A stretch of DNA of 64,000 nucleotides from Macrosoma leucophasiata (GCA_036365455.1 JAWQUS010000008.1:23729501-23793500); one strand, 5' to 3'. Positions 40,285-51,133 are shown, counted from the stretch's first letter. Program-made: numbers and translations. The notes: generated by a model not told the origin, from the sequence alone.

Positions 40285-40830
40285 TAGGTTAAGATCCTGC
40301 TGCACAATCATTTCGTTCATCCAGATATGATGCAAACCTAGTTTTTACGCAACTTTATAATCTAAAGAATATAATATCCACTAGGTTGCCTATAAAATTT
40401 GGCCGCAAGTATTTTTAATTAAATTATTTTATCTTGAACAGCCAGAAACTCTTTATTTGCGGCCGATTTAATTTGGCTCCCGTATACCATAAAAATGAAA
40501 AAAAAAGCTTTAATTTGATATATATTATGTACCTACGTCATGGACGTAAAAAGTTATCAGGCCGGAACGAAATTACGTAGGAGCGGTCAAGTGCGCAACG
40601 GCACACGTGATTTTTCAGTCTTTATACATATTGCCGTGAGGTGGACGACATTTTATTGAAAAAAACAAATTTAAAAAAATTATATCCCACAAAAAAATAT
40701 AAATAGCTTGCGGCCTTTTTTGATAGGCAACCTAGTGGATATATATTCTCTAGATTATAAATATGCGTAAAAATAGGTTTGCAGCATATGATGAATGAAG
40801 GAAATGATTCTGCAGTGGGATCCTAACCTA
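40285..40830. mobile_element. Foldback element with inner CACTAGGTTGCC MITE
   Basis: Outer arms 'taggttaagatcctgctgca' and 'ctgcagtgggatcctaacct' as in 14021-15442. Inner MITE at 40378-40738 with 'ccactaggttgcctataaaa' and 'tgataggcaacctagtgg'. TTA lies on both sides. The inner MITE occupies the same position as in the 14-kb copy. Confidence 0.78.
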
Positions 40831-41085
40831 TTATATGGTATTCCAATGTTACTGTAAAGTTCATCCAAATCCGTTTAGTAGTTTTTTCGTAAAAGAGTAA
40901 CAAACATCTATACTCACAAACTTTCACATTTCTTATATTAGTAGGATTTGTGTGTAACTGCAATTTTCCAAATCCACGGGATACAGACCAGGGATGTTAG
41001 GGAGTTCCGTAACCGTAACCGAAACTATCGGATATCCGATATACTCGTAAGAGCGTTTCCACATAATAATAATAATAACAATTCG

Positions 41086-41390
41086 GCCATCATTGTGCCG
41101 ATAGTCGTATCGGTGAACGGGCTGATAGCGAAGAGCCTCGACCAACATCTCAAGAGGCTCTCGCTAGGTGGATGGATCAAGGGTTTGATACAGAAAGCAG
41201 TACTCCTCGGCTCGGCACGCATAGTGAGGAGGTTCCTGTCTCTGTGTCCCTAACCATCGGCAGCTTGGACCCTGCTCCCGCTGTCGGCGGCACACAATTT
41301 TTTTTTATTTTTATATATATTTGTTTATTTTTATACTTATTTATATATGTAAAAAAATATTTAATAAGGTAAAAAAATAAATAAGTGGAA
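41086..41390 (+). mobile_element. LINE 3' end of unidentified clade
   Basis: The plus frame 41086-41253 encodes IVPIVVSVNGLIAKSLDQHL followed by QKAVLLGSARIVRRFLS. It resembles the 'VPVVVGALG...L..L......QKAVLLGTARILRKVL' C-terminal tail found in arthropod LINE polyproteins. It follows an (AAT)n run, ends with a stop at 41252 and has a T/A-rich 3' tail. The RT core is absent. Confidence 0.7.
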
Positions 41391-41397
41391 TAATAAT

Positions 41398-41535
41398 AAT
41401 GGCAACCCATTATACGTCCCACTGCTGGGCACGAGTCTCTCCCCTTTTTGGGTGGAGGCCTGGAGCTTACTCCACCACGTTGCTCCAATGCGGATTGGTG
41501 GAGGTGGGTGGGTTAGTGCCCAACCCGGCGTCGCT
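41398..41535 (+). repeat. CCCACTGCTGGGC repeat
   Basis: After an (AAT)n run: 'atggcaacccattatacgtc', 'ccactgctgggcacgagtct', 'gaggcctggagcttactcca', 'gctccaatgcggattggtgg'. A minus copy is at 45240-45412. Both start next to AATAAT, typical of a LINE 3' end. Confidence 0.65.
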
Positions 41536-41740
41536 GTCCACATTATCCGATCCGATATCGGTGTCGGGCGCCAATCCGATATCAGAGGAAGTAAAATGTA
41601 TGAAATATGTATCTGACTCTCATATTGTCTGGTCTTTTACTTCGGAAATCCGTACTGACACCGACGTGTTGGTGGCACTATCTGATGCCCGTGAGCTGTC
41701 GGATGATATTGTTCGTAAGATTCGAATAACACAATTTACC

Positions 41741-42013
41741 GGTGGTAGAGTTCCAGTGACGGAGCTCGCGGGCGTAGGCACCACCGCATTACCTAAAATA
41801 CTTGCCGCTAAATGGTAGTGTTTAGCACTATCGTGTTCTATCAGGTGGTAATGTACGGCCCTGTAATTTCTGGCACAGAGGCATAACACCTTCGGCCTCA
41901 GGAGTGGTAACGCATCTGCATGTTGACCTTGGTCTTTGTGGCTATAGCTTGCAGTCATCACATCAATGTGAACTGCATGGTTGTTTGTCACTTCCATTAG
42001 GTACATAAAAAAA
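41741..42013 (+). repeat. GTGGTAG repeat, subfamily A
   Basis: 'ggtggtagagttccagtgac' to 'cttccattaggtacataaaa'. Small deletions at 'gtgttctatcagg' and in the 'ggtctttgtggctatagc' block. Confidence 0.85.
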
Positions 42014-42889
42014 ACACAAATCAGCATAATCAAAGATGGGAAAAATGAGGGCTTGAACAAGACGAATCTTAGTTTCAATTGATAGGAAATTTCTAAGTCG
42101 GCCGAGGGAATGTAGAGCTGCATAAATAGCTCGGCTCACTGATATGAACTCTCCAGCTTAGAGCCGCATCAATGCAGATACCTTCATAGGAGAAAATGAT
42201 AAATCTTTATTTGTCATAAACATAGTCATTCACTTAGCAGAGTTTCCAAGTGCAAGCACTACCCAACTAACTCAGTGTGTTGCTCTTTTGTGATAAAATC
42301 CTTAGATATCTAATAGAAATTGGAATAAAATAATACATATAATGTGAACGTCCATGGCATAAAGTGAATACCGTGATAGAAGATATCATCCGCAAACCAC
42401 AACAAACCAGTCGCCATAATCAGCACCCGTTCACGAATATGACAGACGTGGCAGACATTGCCATAGATTTGGTAATACGGTCTACGCTATGAAGATCCAC
42501 TGGAGCTCTTCCATGAGCCGTTTGAATATAGAAACCCTAAGATTCTAAATATGAAATTCACAATATTCAATGGATGTTCATCTTGTTCCAAGTTCTGTCG
42601 CAAAATTAAACTTAACTTTTATATTTTTAAACTTCTTACTAAGTTTATCGTAAGGGTCAGAAATCCGTCGGTTTGTAGTTAATAGCATTCCAAGACAATT
42701 TGTTTGGACTTAAGTGGTTGTTTTTAGAGCGGAACTGAAAGTAGTATCTATTGGCGAGTTACTTGAATGGACCAATGGCCTGTCAACAAGGTCAGGTAAG
42801 GGCTGCATTGCTTTTCCACTCGCATATCTTTTGCATAGAACCCCGAGCATAAACCTAGTAACTTTTTATTTGTTATGGTGTTGTAATTT
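42014..42889. other. No gene recognised
   Basis: Includes a LINE-tail-like segment at 42205-42262 shared with 3809-3846. Short frames without domains. No gene is supported. Confidence 0.45.
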
Positions 42890-42965
42890 TGTGTCTATAG
42901 GCTGCTGTATCTACTTACCATCCATGTGGACTGCGTGCTTGATTGCCAACATCATTACGTAAAAC
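42890..42965 (+). repeat. GTGGTAG repeat, tail fragment
   Basis: 'gtgtctataggctgctgtat', 'gactgcgtgcttgattgcca', ending 'gtaaaacaaaac'. Old. Confidence 0.55.
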
Positions 42966-43566
42966 AAAACTACAGTTCTGAACAGGCTTTTCAATGGGTG
43001 ATAGACAAATTTTGTTGGTTCTCACGCCCACTCCACTGCATCTAAATATGTTTTTTTAAGTGGGAGCGAAAAGCTGGCATGGCCAGTTTTATAATTATCT
43101 TACAATTATGTGCTATCAGAGAAGTGTCTGCTTGATCACACGGACACCTTATGCGATGGTAATAAAAGTTATACTTGATTGATTTTGAATAAACGATTTC
43201 CTCGACTGAACATTATCTCCAAAACGACATTACACAAAGTTCATAAGAAAGCGAAAGTTTCTACACTTTAAACATGGGCGTCTTACGATTTGATACCACT
43301 TTCTCTGGCCCACTAAACACTAATGTTATCGGTCCCTTAGAAGTGATGTAATGAGTGAAAGTGGCAGATCGATTCGTCTGCAAAACAACCGCAAGTGCTC
43401 GGTGGACAAGTGAATGGACTATACAAGTCAGGTGGCAGATTTTTCTAGGTGGCTCAAGTTGCGAAATGCGCGTAGACTCCACACCTTTACCTTTTTCTTT
43501 AGCCATCAAATCAACGGTTCGTAATCTTTTTATAAGTCGTTCAATATCTATTTTCAGGTTCCCCCT

Positions 43567-43733
43567 TTTTTGGCATAAATATTTTTGGTATAAATTCATG
43601 AGGCAGAATTTTTTTTCGCAGAAATATCGATTGGAATAAACTGTTTTGGCAGAATCACATTTCGTAGAAACTCTTTTCGCGGAAAAACTATAGGCAGAAT
43701 AATTCCTTGGTATAATCTTATTTGGTAGAATAT
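43567..43733. repeat. Degenerate tandem array of TTTTGGCAGAATA-like units
   Basis: About eleven imperfect units of 14-18 nt sharing T(2-4)(G/C)G(C/T)A(G/T)AA, e.g. 'ttttggcataaata', 'tttttggtataaattc', 'ttttcgcagaaat', 'ttttggcagaatcac', 'ttcgtagaaactc', 'tttggtagaatatta'. Not a simple microsatellite. The 168-codon minus frame across it is an artefact of stop-poor repeats. Confidence 0.7.
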
Positions 43734-43975
43734 TACCCAAACACCGAAGGATCAGCACGTGCAGCACGTCACATTAGCAGGAGCACCCTTTGACCTAACC
43801 TGGCAAAGTTAGAGGCGCTCACGATCCCCATCTGGATCCATATTGTGTTGCATAAAATAATCGTTATCCGAATATTTAAACATAAGCGACGTGCATGCAG
43901 TTTTATCTACTAACTGAGACTCCGCGACAACTGAGATTCTGCGACAAGAGTATTATTCGAATTCATAATTGTGCC

Positions 43976-44152
43976 AATCGTAGTTTGATGCCAACTTAGT
44001 GTTCTACTAAAAAAAATCTGCTTAACCTACTCCAAATCGTAGTTTGATGCCAACTTAGTGTTCTACTAAAAAAATCTGCTTATCCTGCTCCAAATTGTAG
44101 ATTGATGCCAACTTTGTGTTCTACTAAAAAAAAACTGCTTATCCTGCTCCAC
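43976..44152. repeat. Minisatellite, three 58-59-bp units
   Basis: Units start at 43976, 44035 and 44093 with 'aatcgtagtttgatgccaac', then 'tgttctactaaaaaa' and 'ctgcttatcctgctccaa'. Unit 3 has the most substitutions. Confidence 0.9.
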
Positions 44153-44174
44153 TACCTTAACCTAGCACTAGGTT

Positions 44175-44229
44175 TAAAGCTGTGTCATGGGTGCCGTTGT
44201 ACACTCACAACACATACAAAAAACTTATT
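44175..44229 (-). repeat. SINE type 2 remnant
   Basis: 'aaagctgtgtcatgggtgcc', 'gttgtacactcacaacacat' equals the body of 24772-25002 and 62160-62375. No head. Confidence 0.55.
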
Positions 44230-44429
44230 CCAACCAGTCCTACTATAGACGAGAGAGATATAACTATATGTCACTGTTTGCAAATTGTATATCAGTATTC
44301 AGCTCCACTGACATAATTGCGTTATCCCGAACACAATTTTATTGTCCTCACCACACGGTCGGAGTATGAAATTATGCGTATGCTATTATGTAAATACATA
44401 AATACAATATTCCATCAATCAATCAATAT

Positions 44430-44662
44430 AATGTTAAGTGATGACTGCAGCCTATAGACACAAAAACCAGAGGTTAAAAAGAAGATATGTTGCCACCCCT
44501 GAGACCTTTTGCTGTTATGTCTCTGTGATAGTCATTACGGGGCTATACATTACCATCTAACCGCAACACGACAGTGCTAAACTACCATTTAGCGGCAGAT
44601 AGATTAGGTTATAAGGTGGTGCCTACGCCTACGAATCTCTACACTAGAACTCTGCCACCAGT
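44430..44662 (-). repeat. GTGGTAG repeat, subfamily B
   Basis: 'atgttaagtgatgactgcag' to 'actagaactctgccaccagt', with B marker 'gtgatagtcattacggggct'. Confidence 0.82.
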
Positions 44663-45194
44663 GCTGGATAGTCAATTTATCAATTGTATTTTAGGCATTG
44701 TACTTCAAAGTAGAAGCAGAGCATGAATGAAAAATGTTGCAAAAACGGAAAATAATGCTTCCTATGGAGATGAAGTCGCGGTCGCACAAACTGTTCCAAA
44801 AACTCATTTTTTTGCAACAAATATCTATTACTGTTTATTAATAGATATAGAAAATTATAAAATAGTTAATAAGTCATCCAAATATTTCTCCAGCGAGCAG
44901 AAAAAATTACTGGTTTTAACAAAAAAAATCATCTCCAAAAACTCCTATTTCCAATTTGAATATTTCTATAAAATATACGATAAATATTGAAAAGCTACCA
45001 CTGCGCCTTGCTTTATAACGAAACATATTCGAAAGGGCTGGACACATTTAATCCAGAGTAATATGTTTTGAAGCGCGCATAGCCCATGGCTGGCGTAGAT
45101 CGTAAGCGAACTACTTAGTTAAGTGATAAGGGCGCGGAAGGGTGACCGCTAGTGGCAAATTAAAATGCGCGTTTCCGTGCTTCGGAGGGCACGT
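44663..45194. other. No gene recognised
   Basis: An 87-codon plus frame (44727-44990) ends IISKNSYFQFEYFYKIYDKY, faintly like the lead-in to an RT palm domain, but without any catalytic motif. Not called. Confidence 0.4.
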
Positions 45195-45412
45195 TAAGCC
45201 GCTGGTCCTGGTTGCTATCGATACATAACACAGTCTGTTTAACCTTGTCGGAGGCTTTAGGTTTGAAAACATCCGACAGCGGATTGGCCACTAATCTCCA
45301 CCAACCCGCATTGGAGCAGCGTGGTAGAGTAAGCTCCAGGCCTCCCCCAAAAAGGGGAGAGACTCGTGCCCAGCAGTGGGACGTTTCAAGGGTTGCCATT
45401 AATAATATGTTT
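45195..45412 (-). repeat. CCCACTGCTGGGC repeat, reverse copy
   Basis: 'gctccaggcctcccccaaaa', 'gactcgtgcccagcagtggg', ending beside 'attaataat'. Longer than the plus copy, extending left to 'acgttaagccgctggtcctg'. Confidence 0.65.
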
Positions 45413-45534
45413 TGTAGTCCAGTGTCAAGTTGCGACCCACTGAAACCTCAATGAATAAATTAAAGTAATAAGAAGACAAAAATTACATAGCTTCAGACAC
45501 CCAAGATGGGACACACACTGGGATCTTTTTATTA

Positions 45535-46045
45535 AATGTATTTAAGCTCTCTAAAATTCTGCACTGTCCGAATCTGGACTAAGGGTAAGGTGATGAAATA
45601 GGTCGCAAGAGCTGCTGGAGGTGTGGGCGGAACTGTGGCCTACATCAGGCCAACGCCCTGTGCCCTTTCACCTGCAACGATGCACCATACCCGTCCGTTG
45701 AATATTCTAGTTTTTAATTGGTTCCCATATCTTTTTTATTGAAAATTATTTTTGCAAACCTTTGTCAACTACGTTAAATATTACAATGATTCAGGGTGAT
45801 ATTTTTCCATCGTTTCAATTAATTAATAATACAATAAAAAAGACGTGTTTTTTGTAGAAAAGTAAATGATATTATTGTATTAATTTCAGATATTTAAAAT
45901 TCTGCACCATCAGTATCCGGACGAGGGTTAGGGGTAAAAGTAGGTTATAAGGGCGCTGCTGAGGTCGCTGGGGGAGGGGGCGGAACAGGGTGGCCTACTT
46001 CACCGTCCTGTACCCTCCGAATCGCACCCGCCCGTTGAATATTCC
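45535..46045 (+). repeat. Two diverged copies of a GC-rich module
   Basis: 45550-45705 ('aaaattctgcactgtccgaa', 'tctggactaagggtaaggtg', 'cccgtccgttgaatattc') and 45895-46045 ('aaaattctgcaccatcagta', 'tccggacgagggttaggggt', 'cccgcccgttgaatattc') are direct repeats about 345 bp apart. Family unknown. Confidence 0.65.
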
Positions 46046-46817
46046 GCTGCACTATCTTTCCTTGTTTTATTTTTATTTACTGGTCAGGACTATTTATTTA
46101 CATTTTAGTCATTGAATTACCGTTTGAATTCATTGATTAAGGGATTGGAAAAAGTCGTTCACATATTTCGTTCTTTGAAAAGGACCCATTCCTCGTAATA
46201 GCTCAGTAGTACATTTGAATGGATCGATACAGAACAATCATTCAATAAATGTCTCCGGCTCGTGTACGGTTCGTTTCAATCACTCTGATTGCCACGACCG
46301 GCAAATCAATGAAGGGTCATCGAACGAACGGGTCATTTTCAACGAAACAAATGAAGACTCGGTCCTTATGAGTCATTCAGTCGCCAACGACACATTTTTT
46401 TATTTATTTTGGAGTAGAAATTTAAAAATGTAGTAAATGAGAGAATCCAAGATCTTGCTCAAGCTGTGACCTATTTTATAGAAATGCATTGCAACTTCTT
46501 TGTTCAAATAAGGAAGTAGAACAAGAAATATAACAAAAAAAAGGTAAATATGGAGTATCAAACAAGCATGCAAGCGCAGTTCTAAAAAACGGCTACGTCA
46601 TAAACAGAATCCATCATTTGTAGTTTCCGAGATTTCATGATGAGTGACTTTTCGCTTTTAAAGGTATATGTATAAAGTTTTTTTTTAATAATATGTATAG
46701 CTCTAGATATACCGACACATAATATTATATTGCAGGCAGTAGATGACATTACCTATTATAGAAAAAGAAACACTTAAGTACATAATCTCGGAATAGTAAT
46801 CTGCTTAATGAATCTTA
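46046..46817. other. No gene recognised
   Basis: Nothing supported. 'atcaaacaagcatgcaagcg' at 46556 may be a trace of the GTGGTAG tail. Confidence 0.45.
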
Positions 46818-47069
46818 TATCTATATAATAATATATCAAAATCAATTGCTGTTACCGTTGTGAGAACAGCTGGACAGAATTGGCTAATTTTGGTTTTGAA
46901 TGATTTTTGGAAGTCGAGGGAATAAAAGGTAAGAAAATATGAAGTAATTGAAGGGGAATAAGTAAGAAACACAATTTAATTTTCCCATACAAATAGTCAA
47001 TATCAATCAAACCTTTGACACATTACTTCATTCTGAGGCAATACGAAAGTTTGCCGGGTCAGCTAGTAT
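46818..47069 (-). repeat. GACCCGGCAAAG repeat, reverse copy
   Basis: Mirror of 7807-8072: 'aatcaattgctgttaccgtt' to 'ccgggtcagctagta'. Confidence 0.6.
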
Positions 47070-48700
47070 TGAATAAATAAAAAAAAATAGCCTAGAACTT
47101 CACGACTTATCACGAACACATGTCTTACATTATCCTTGCACTAGACCTAACATTTTCACATAAATAATATGAGCTTTACATATCTTGTCAAAGATTACTT
47201 ATATAAACTGCACGTGGTATGAAAAATTAATTATTATATATTTAGTGTCAAGGATTCACAAAAAAATTGGCTATCGTTTATCTACACGGGAATCGAACAC
47301 GTGGCCTATTCATTAAGGAGAGTTGATTTATTCACCGCAAGTCATGGCACACCTTTTGCCAAATTGAGAACATAGATAGAAATAGACCTTAGGGTATGTC
47401 CACACTACACTCCAGACAACACGCGTCGCGTTGAAGTAATTTACAAAAAAATCTTTGATTCGCATGTGATGGATGTGATGTATGATGTATGCCATATTCA
47501 CTCATTCTGTTCATACTTACTAACGTCAAATATTATTTTCTACGGAGACCAAGCAGCAGCTTTTAACAACATTGTAAGCACATCGACTTTGGCCTATTTA
47601 ATACTAATAAGTCTAAACTAAATAGACTTTCAAGCAGCTACTTTTTTTAATTGATCTTGTTTATTTACACTTATTTTAGTGTAAATAAACAAACATGTAT
47701 GTCTAGTTTGCAACTGTCTCCCATTAATATTTAAACTGTATCCTATACGTTAGTAGGCATCTGTTATTGGCTTGTGGATTTTTTGTAATGTTTCTTCATA
47801 TTTTTATGTTTTAACTTGCTGTTAATACTCCTAAAAATATATAGATTAATACGATAACGCTGAACAGTGTCATCTAAGTAATATGACATGTATTCATACA
47901 CTTTCATGGCATAATGAATATTTATTAATGTCAAGATAGTGGAAACCAAGCATGTAGTTCACATTGATTATGAGTAATCATCTACCACACCGTACCGTAA
48001 GTAATAGAGCCTATAAACGAGCGTTGCTATGCCAAACGCGTAAGCTTTTATAATTAAATTAAAATTAAAGTAATGAAAATTGGCGTTGAACACCATCTGA
48101 CAAACCAAATTAAACACCATTTACCGATAGACAGACTTAAGTACGAATACTAGTTTACGAAACAAACAACACAACCCAACTTTACGAAATTTTAGTAATA
48201 ATTCTACATATAATTAACTATATATAGAATGTTTACTATGTTCCGCTTTTGACAAGACAATCCCGCATTTTTCACTCAAAAAGTTTCTAATTTTGCAAAA
48301 AAGCGCTGGTGTGTACTCACCTTTATCTCATATCAGCGTTCACGAGTGTCCGCGCTTCGAGCGGACGTAGGTATGTAAGAGGACGACGAATTCGCGATCA
48401 ATGGACGGACTCGAAATGCCGAAACCTGTGTAACTGGAATTTTAAAACTGTTTTCTCTATTACGAGTCCGCTTTTGTGCGACCGATATGACAAAGGATTG
48501 ACTTTCTTTGTGCCTATTATGGCGAATAATTTTGATGGCGAATGCAGGGATGTATAACGTCCTATTCTGTCTGGTATGTTACATTGTAATGGGAATCTTG
48601 TGAGAATAATGTAAGGACGCCATAATACATTTTGATAAAGGAACTCACTTACTACTTAACCCGACCTAGCTAACTAGATGATCCCAGTAAGATCACGTAT
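47070..48700. other. No gene recognised; one hairpin
   Basis: 47657-47692 is a hairpin with perfect 15-bp arms TTGTTTATTTACACT / AGTGTAAATAAACAA and a 6-nt loop. 47285-47310 'gggaatcgaacacgtggcc' is a B-box-like word without an A box. Otherwise nothing. Confidence 0.5.
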
Positions 48701-49702
48701 ACATAATGTGACCATACGTCCCGTTTTGAACGGGACTGTCTCGTTTTCCTGCAGCCCGTCCCGGTGTCGCAGACGGCCCACCTCATAGAGCAACGGGGGC
48801 CACCGGTCGCGGCGGACCGGAGAGGAGTAGCCATAGCGTGTTTTACCGAAGCAAAATAGTCTGCCATTTTTTGAGGGGGGAGACACACACTTTCTTAAAT
48901 TCACACACAACAAAAATCGTCTATTAGACTATTACTACGAAACTCACACCTTGACTTTAACAAAACACATCAACAATTTCACACACACATGTAATCATTC
49001 CGTGTCATAATAGTGTAAAGAATGATGCAACTACATCGACAAGTCCTAAAAACCATAGTTGCGACAAGTGTCGATAAATTTTATCGATAAATTACTTAAC
49101 TCTGGGAAATAAGGTTTAAATGAAATACACTTTGTATTATTATAAAGATGGACTTTATTTATTATGTACTACCAATTTAACAAATAATCTTGTCGCGTTA
49201 TGCGCACGTATAGTCCGGTCAATTAAGACCAAAAAAATAGAGTGAAGTTACATAAAGTCCCAAGAAGCTGAATTTTTAGTGAAATTGTTCAAATCGTAAT
49301 TATAAACAATGACTATAAGTTCCCCATCATTCCCGTGTATGGAAAAAAGAATATTCAAGGTCAAAGGTAAAAAAAATGAGGTTTTTCGCGATTTTCAGCA
49401 AAACGGTAAGTTTTATCATAAAAGTACTCCAAAAAAAAATTGTAGATCATAAAATTATCTATAAAAAAATGTATTAACATTTTTTTCTTATGAGCCACCG
49501 TTTCTGAGATACAACGATTCAAAAAGTTATAAAAGTTGTTATTGTCATAATATGCACACGTTTCCACGCCACCTATGAGGTAGTGTACTTAGTGCGTTTT
49601 TTTTTTAAAGATTGGAAAAGATCAAAGCCCTGTAAATTAAAAAAAAAGTGTTGAAGTCTTTCATTCATTCGTCTGATTCGTTTCAAATTCTTGTTCTTCT
49701 TC

Positions 49703-50180
49703 TTATTCTTCTTCCCCTGCTTCTTCTTCATCTTCATTTTGGATGCAAGTCAATTGCGTCAATAGCAATGTATCGCGCGATACTTCGTCGGAATCAAACG
49801 AATCCTCCATTGTTTGTGATTCAATATTAGAGCACGACCGGCCTTGACAATTTGTGCATGCCAAAGAACAAAACAGTCCGACTTTTTTGCAACCACATTT
49901 AGCACTGCATCCCTTTTTGCAGTTGCAAGAAATAGTGTTCAACAGTTTTGGCGCAGGTGGAAGTAAAGATTGAACTGGCTCTAATATATTGTTGACCAAC
50001 TTCCAACCCCAGTCTGTAGGGTCTAGCTGATAACCAAGCCACACTTAAACTTGGTAATATACTCGAAAAAAATGTTGGTGAGCAGCAACTGAGGTTGGAG
50101 GAAGACGGTGGTGGTGGTGGATTTTTTCAAATTTAGCAGTAGTTTTTGAGATTAGCGCGTTCAAACAAATAAACAAACTC
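49703..50180 (-). pseudogene. CXC-type cysteine-rich protein, C-terminal fragment, broken
   Basis: The minus strand reads RLPPTSVAAHQHFFRVYYQV, a TAA stop at 50047-50045, then VWLGYQLDPTDWGWKLV, LEPVQSLLPPAPKLLN and a cysteine module spaced C-x-C-x4-C-x3-C-x-C-x6-C-x3-C-x2-C-x4-C. It closes with an acidic EDEEEAGEEE tail. The spacing resembles tesmin/TSO1-like CXC domains. As I recall, the order LPPTS-RVYxQVQxWLG-PxxWGW-PPAP-CXC is a recurrent, uncharacterised C-terminus in arthropod multi-copy genes, possibly transposon-borne. The stop replaces the expected Gln (CAA to TAA), so this copy is dead. No N-terminal part is nearby, and the frame is lost above about 50180. Confidence 0.7.
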
Positions 50181-51045
50181 TTCAGCTTTATAATATTAGT
50201 TTAGATTTTCGTTCGGTGAGTTACATGTGACTGTGTCACGTGTTCGCAATACTAGCAGCCTATGTGCTTTCATATCCGATGGCCATCAATGCGTCTATAC
50301 AATATCATGTAGAGAGAAGCATTAACGTAAACCAGATTTTTTTTACTAACCAAAAGTGTTTATGATCCAAAATTTAGCTAAATTTTTATCCAAAAAATCT
50401 GCGCGTACGAAGTCGCGGGCACAGCTAGTATTAAAATAAAACCCACAATATAATAAAAGTAATAATTTTATTTTTTTATATGTATTTTTTTTATAACTAC
50501 TATGTATGTTAAAAATACTTAATAAGAACAAGAATAAATGAGCGAATAGTAATAACTAATAACGGTGGCCCAGAGCAGTTTGTGGCGAATACAACTACAA
50601 CATAATACATTAATAAGAAAATTTAATCTCAAAAATGTCTCTGTTTATAAGACTCTTTTGCAATATTTAGCGATAACTATCCACAAACCGACAACAACAC
50701 TATCGATAAGCGGCACCGGCGACAGCGGCTTCTCGGAAACGAACTCGGATCAGTCGCTCGACCGATCCCCGTATCGTATAAGGCATACCAAACATTGCGC
50801 CCGACTGTGTTGTTCAGTCCGAAACAACACGACCGATATTATGGCATTTTATACCTTAAGCTTGATGTGTTAGATCTCTTTTTACAGTAAACAACACAGC
50901 AAATCAGCATTTTTTTGGACGTCCGTTCAGTCGCACAACTAGATTTAGTCTAATGAGCAGTCCAGCTGCAACTAGTTTTATTATACGCACAGGATTTTTT
51001 AAAGCATTTAATCTTGTACTTTGACAGAGGGGAAAGCCTGCGTCC

Positions 51046-51109
51046 CCACCGGTCGCGGCGGACCGGAGGGGAGTAGCCATACTCCCCTCCGGTCCGCCGC
51101 GACCGGTGG
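51046..51109. repeat. 30-bp-arm GC-rich perfect palindrome
   Basis: CCACCGGTCGCGGCGGACCG begins the left arm (51046-51075); the loop GCCA (51076-51079) is followed by the exact complement (51080-51109). It is the right subterminal region of the long GAGCAAC element, duplicated in inverse orientation. Confidence 0.95.
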
Positions 51110-51133
51110 CCCGCGTTGCTCTATGGCCCACCT

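Larger units (their letters stand above)
48784..51125. mobile_element. Long GAGCAAC hAT-like element, 2,342 bp, 8-bp TSD, with cargo
   Basis: The two ends are inverted over about 48 bp with two mismatches: left 'catagagcaacg', 'gggccaccggtcgcggcgga', 'ccggagaggagta'; right the complement, ending 'gcgttgctctatg'. GCCCACCT is duplicated at 48776-48783 and 51126-51133, and the host CR1 3' end is continuous once the element is removed. The first 200 bp and last 120 bp equal the short MITEs at 20262-20539 and 22481-22741. The internal 2 kb (about 48990-51005) is unique to this copy and contains a broken CXC-type gene (49703-50180), an AGCTAGT-repeat end (50398-50431) and unidentified DNA. No hAT transposase is seen. 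Confidence 0.82.

Noticed and set aside
41399..41818. 139-codon plus-strand frame
   Set aside because: It starts in the CCCACTGCTGGGC repeat and ends in a GTGGTAG repeat. The middle (about 41530-41735) is unidentified but too short to call.
41620..42123. 167-codon minus-strand frame
   Set aside because: It runs through a GTGGTAG repeat and its flanks, so it is not a gene.
43261..43767. 168-codon minus-strand frame
   Set aside because: Spans the degenerate GGCAGAA array, where stop codons are avoided by the repeat unit; no domain.
44727..44990. Frame ending in text faintly like an RT lead-in (NSYFQFEYFYK)
   Set aside because: No catalytic motif follows and similarity is too weak to claim a Penelope or LINE fragment.
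48709..48770. 'ccatacgtcccgttttgaac' as a separate DNA-transposon end
   Set aside because: Resembles ends of common animal DNA transposons, but only about 60 bp is present and no opposite end or TSD was found.
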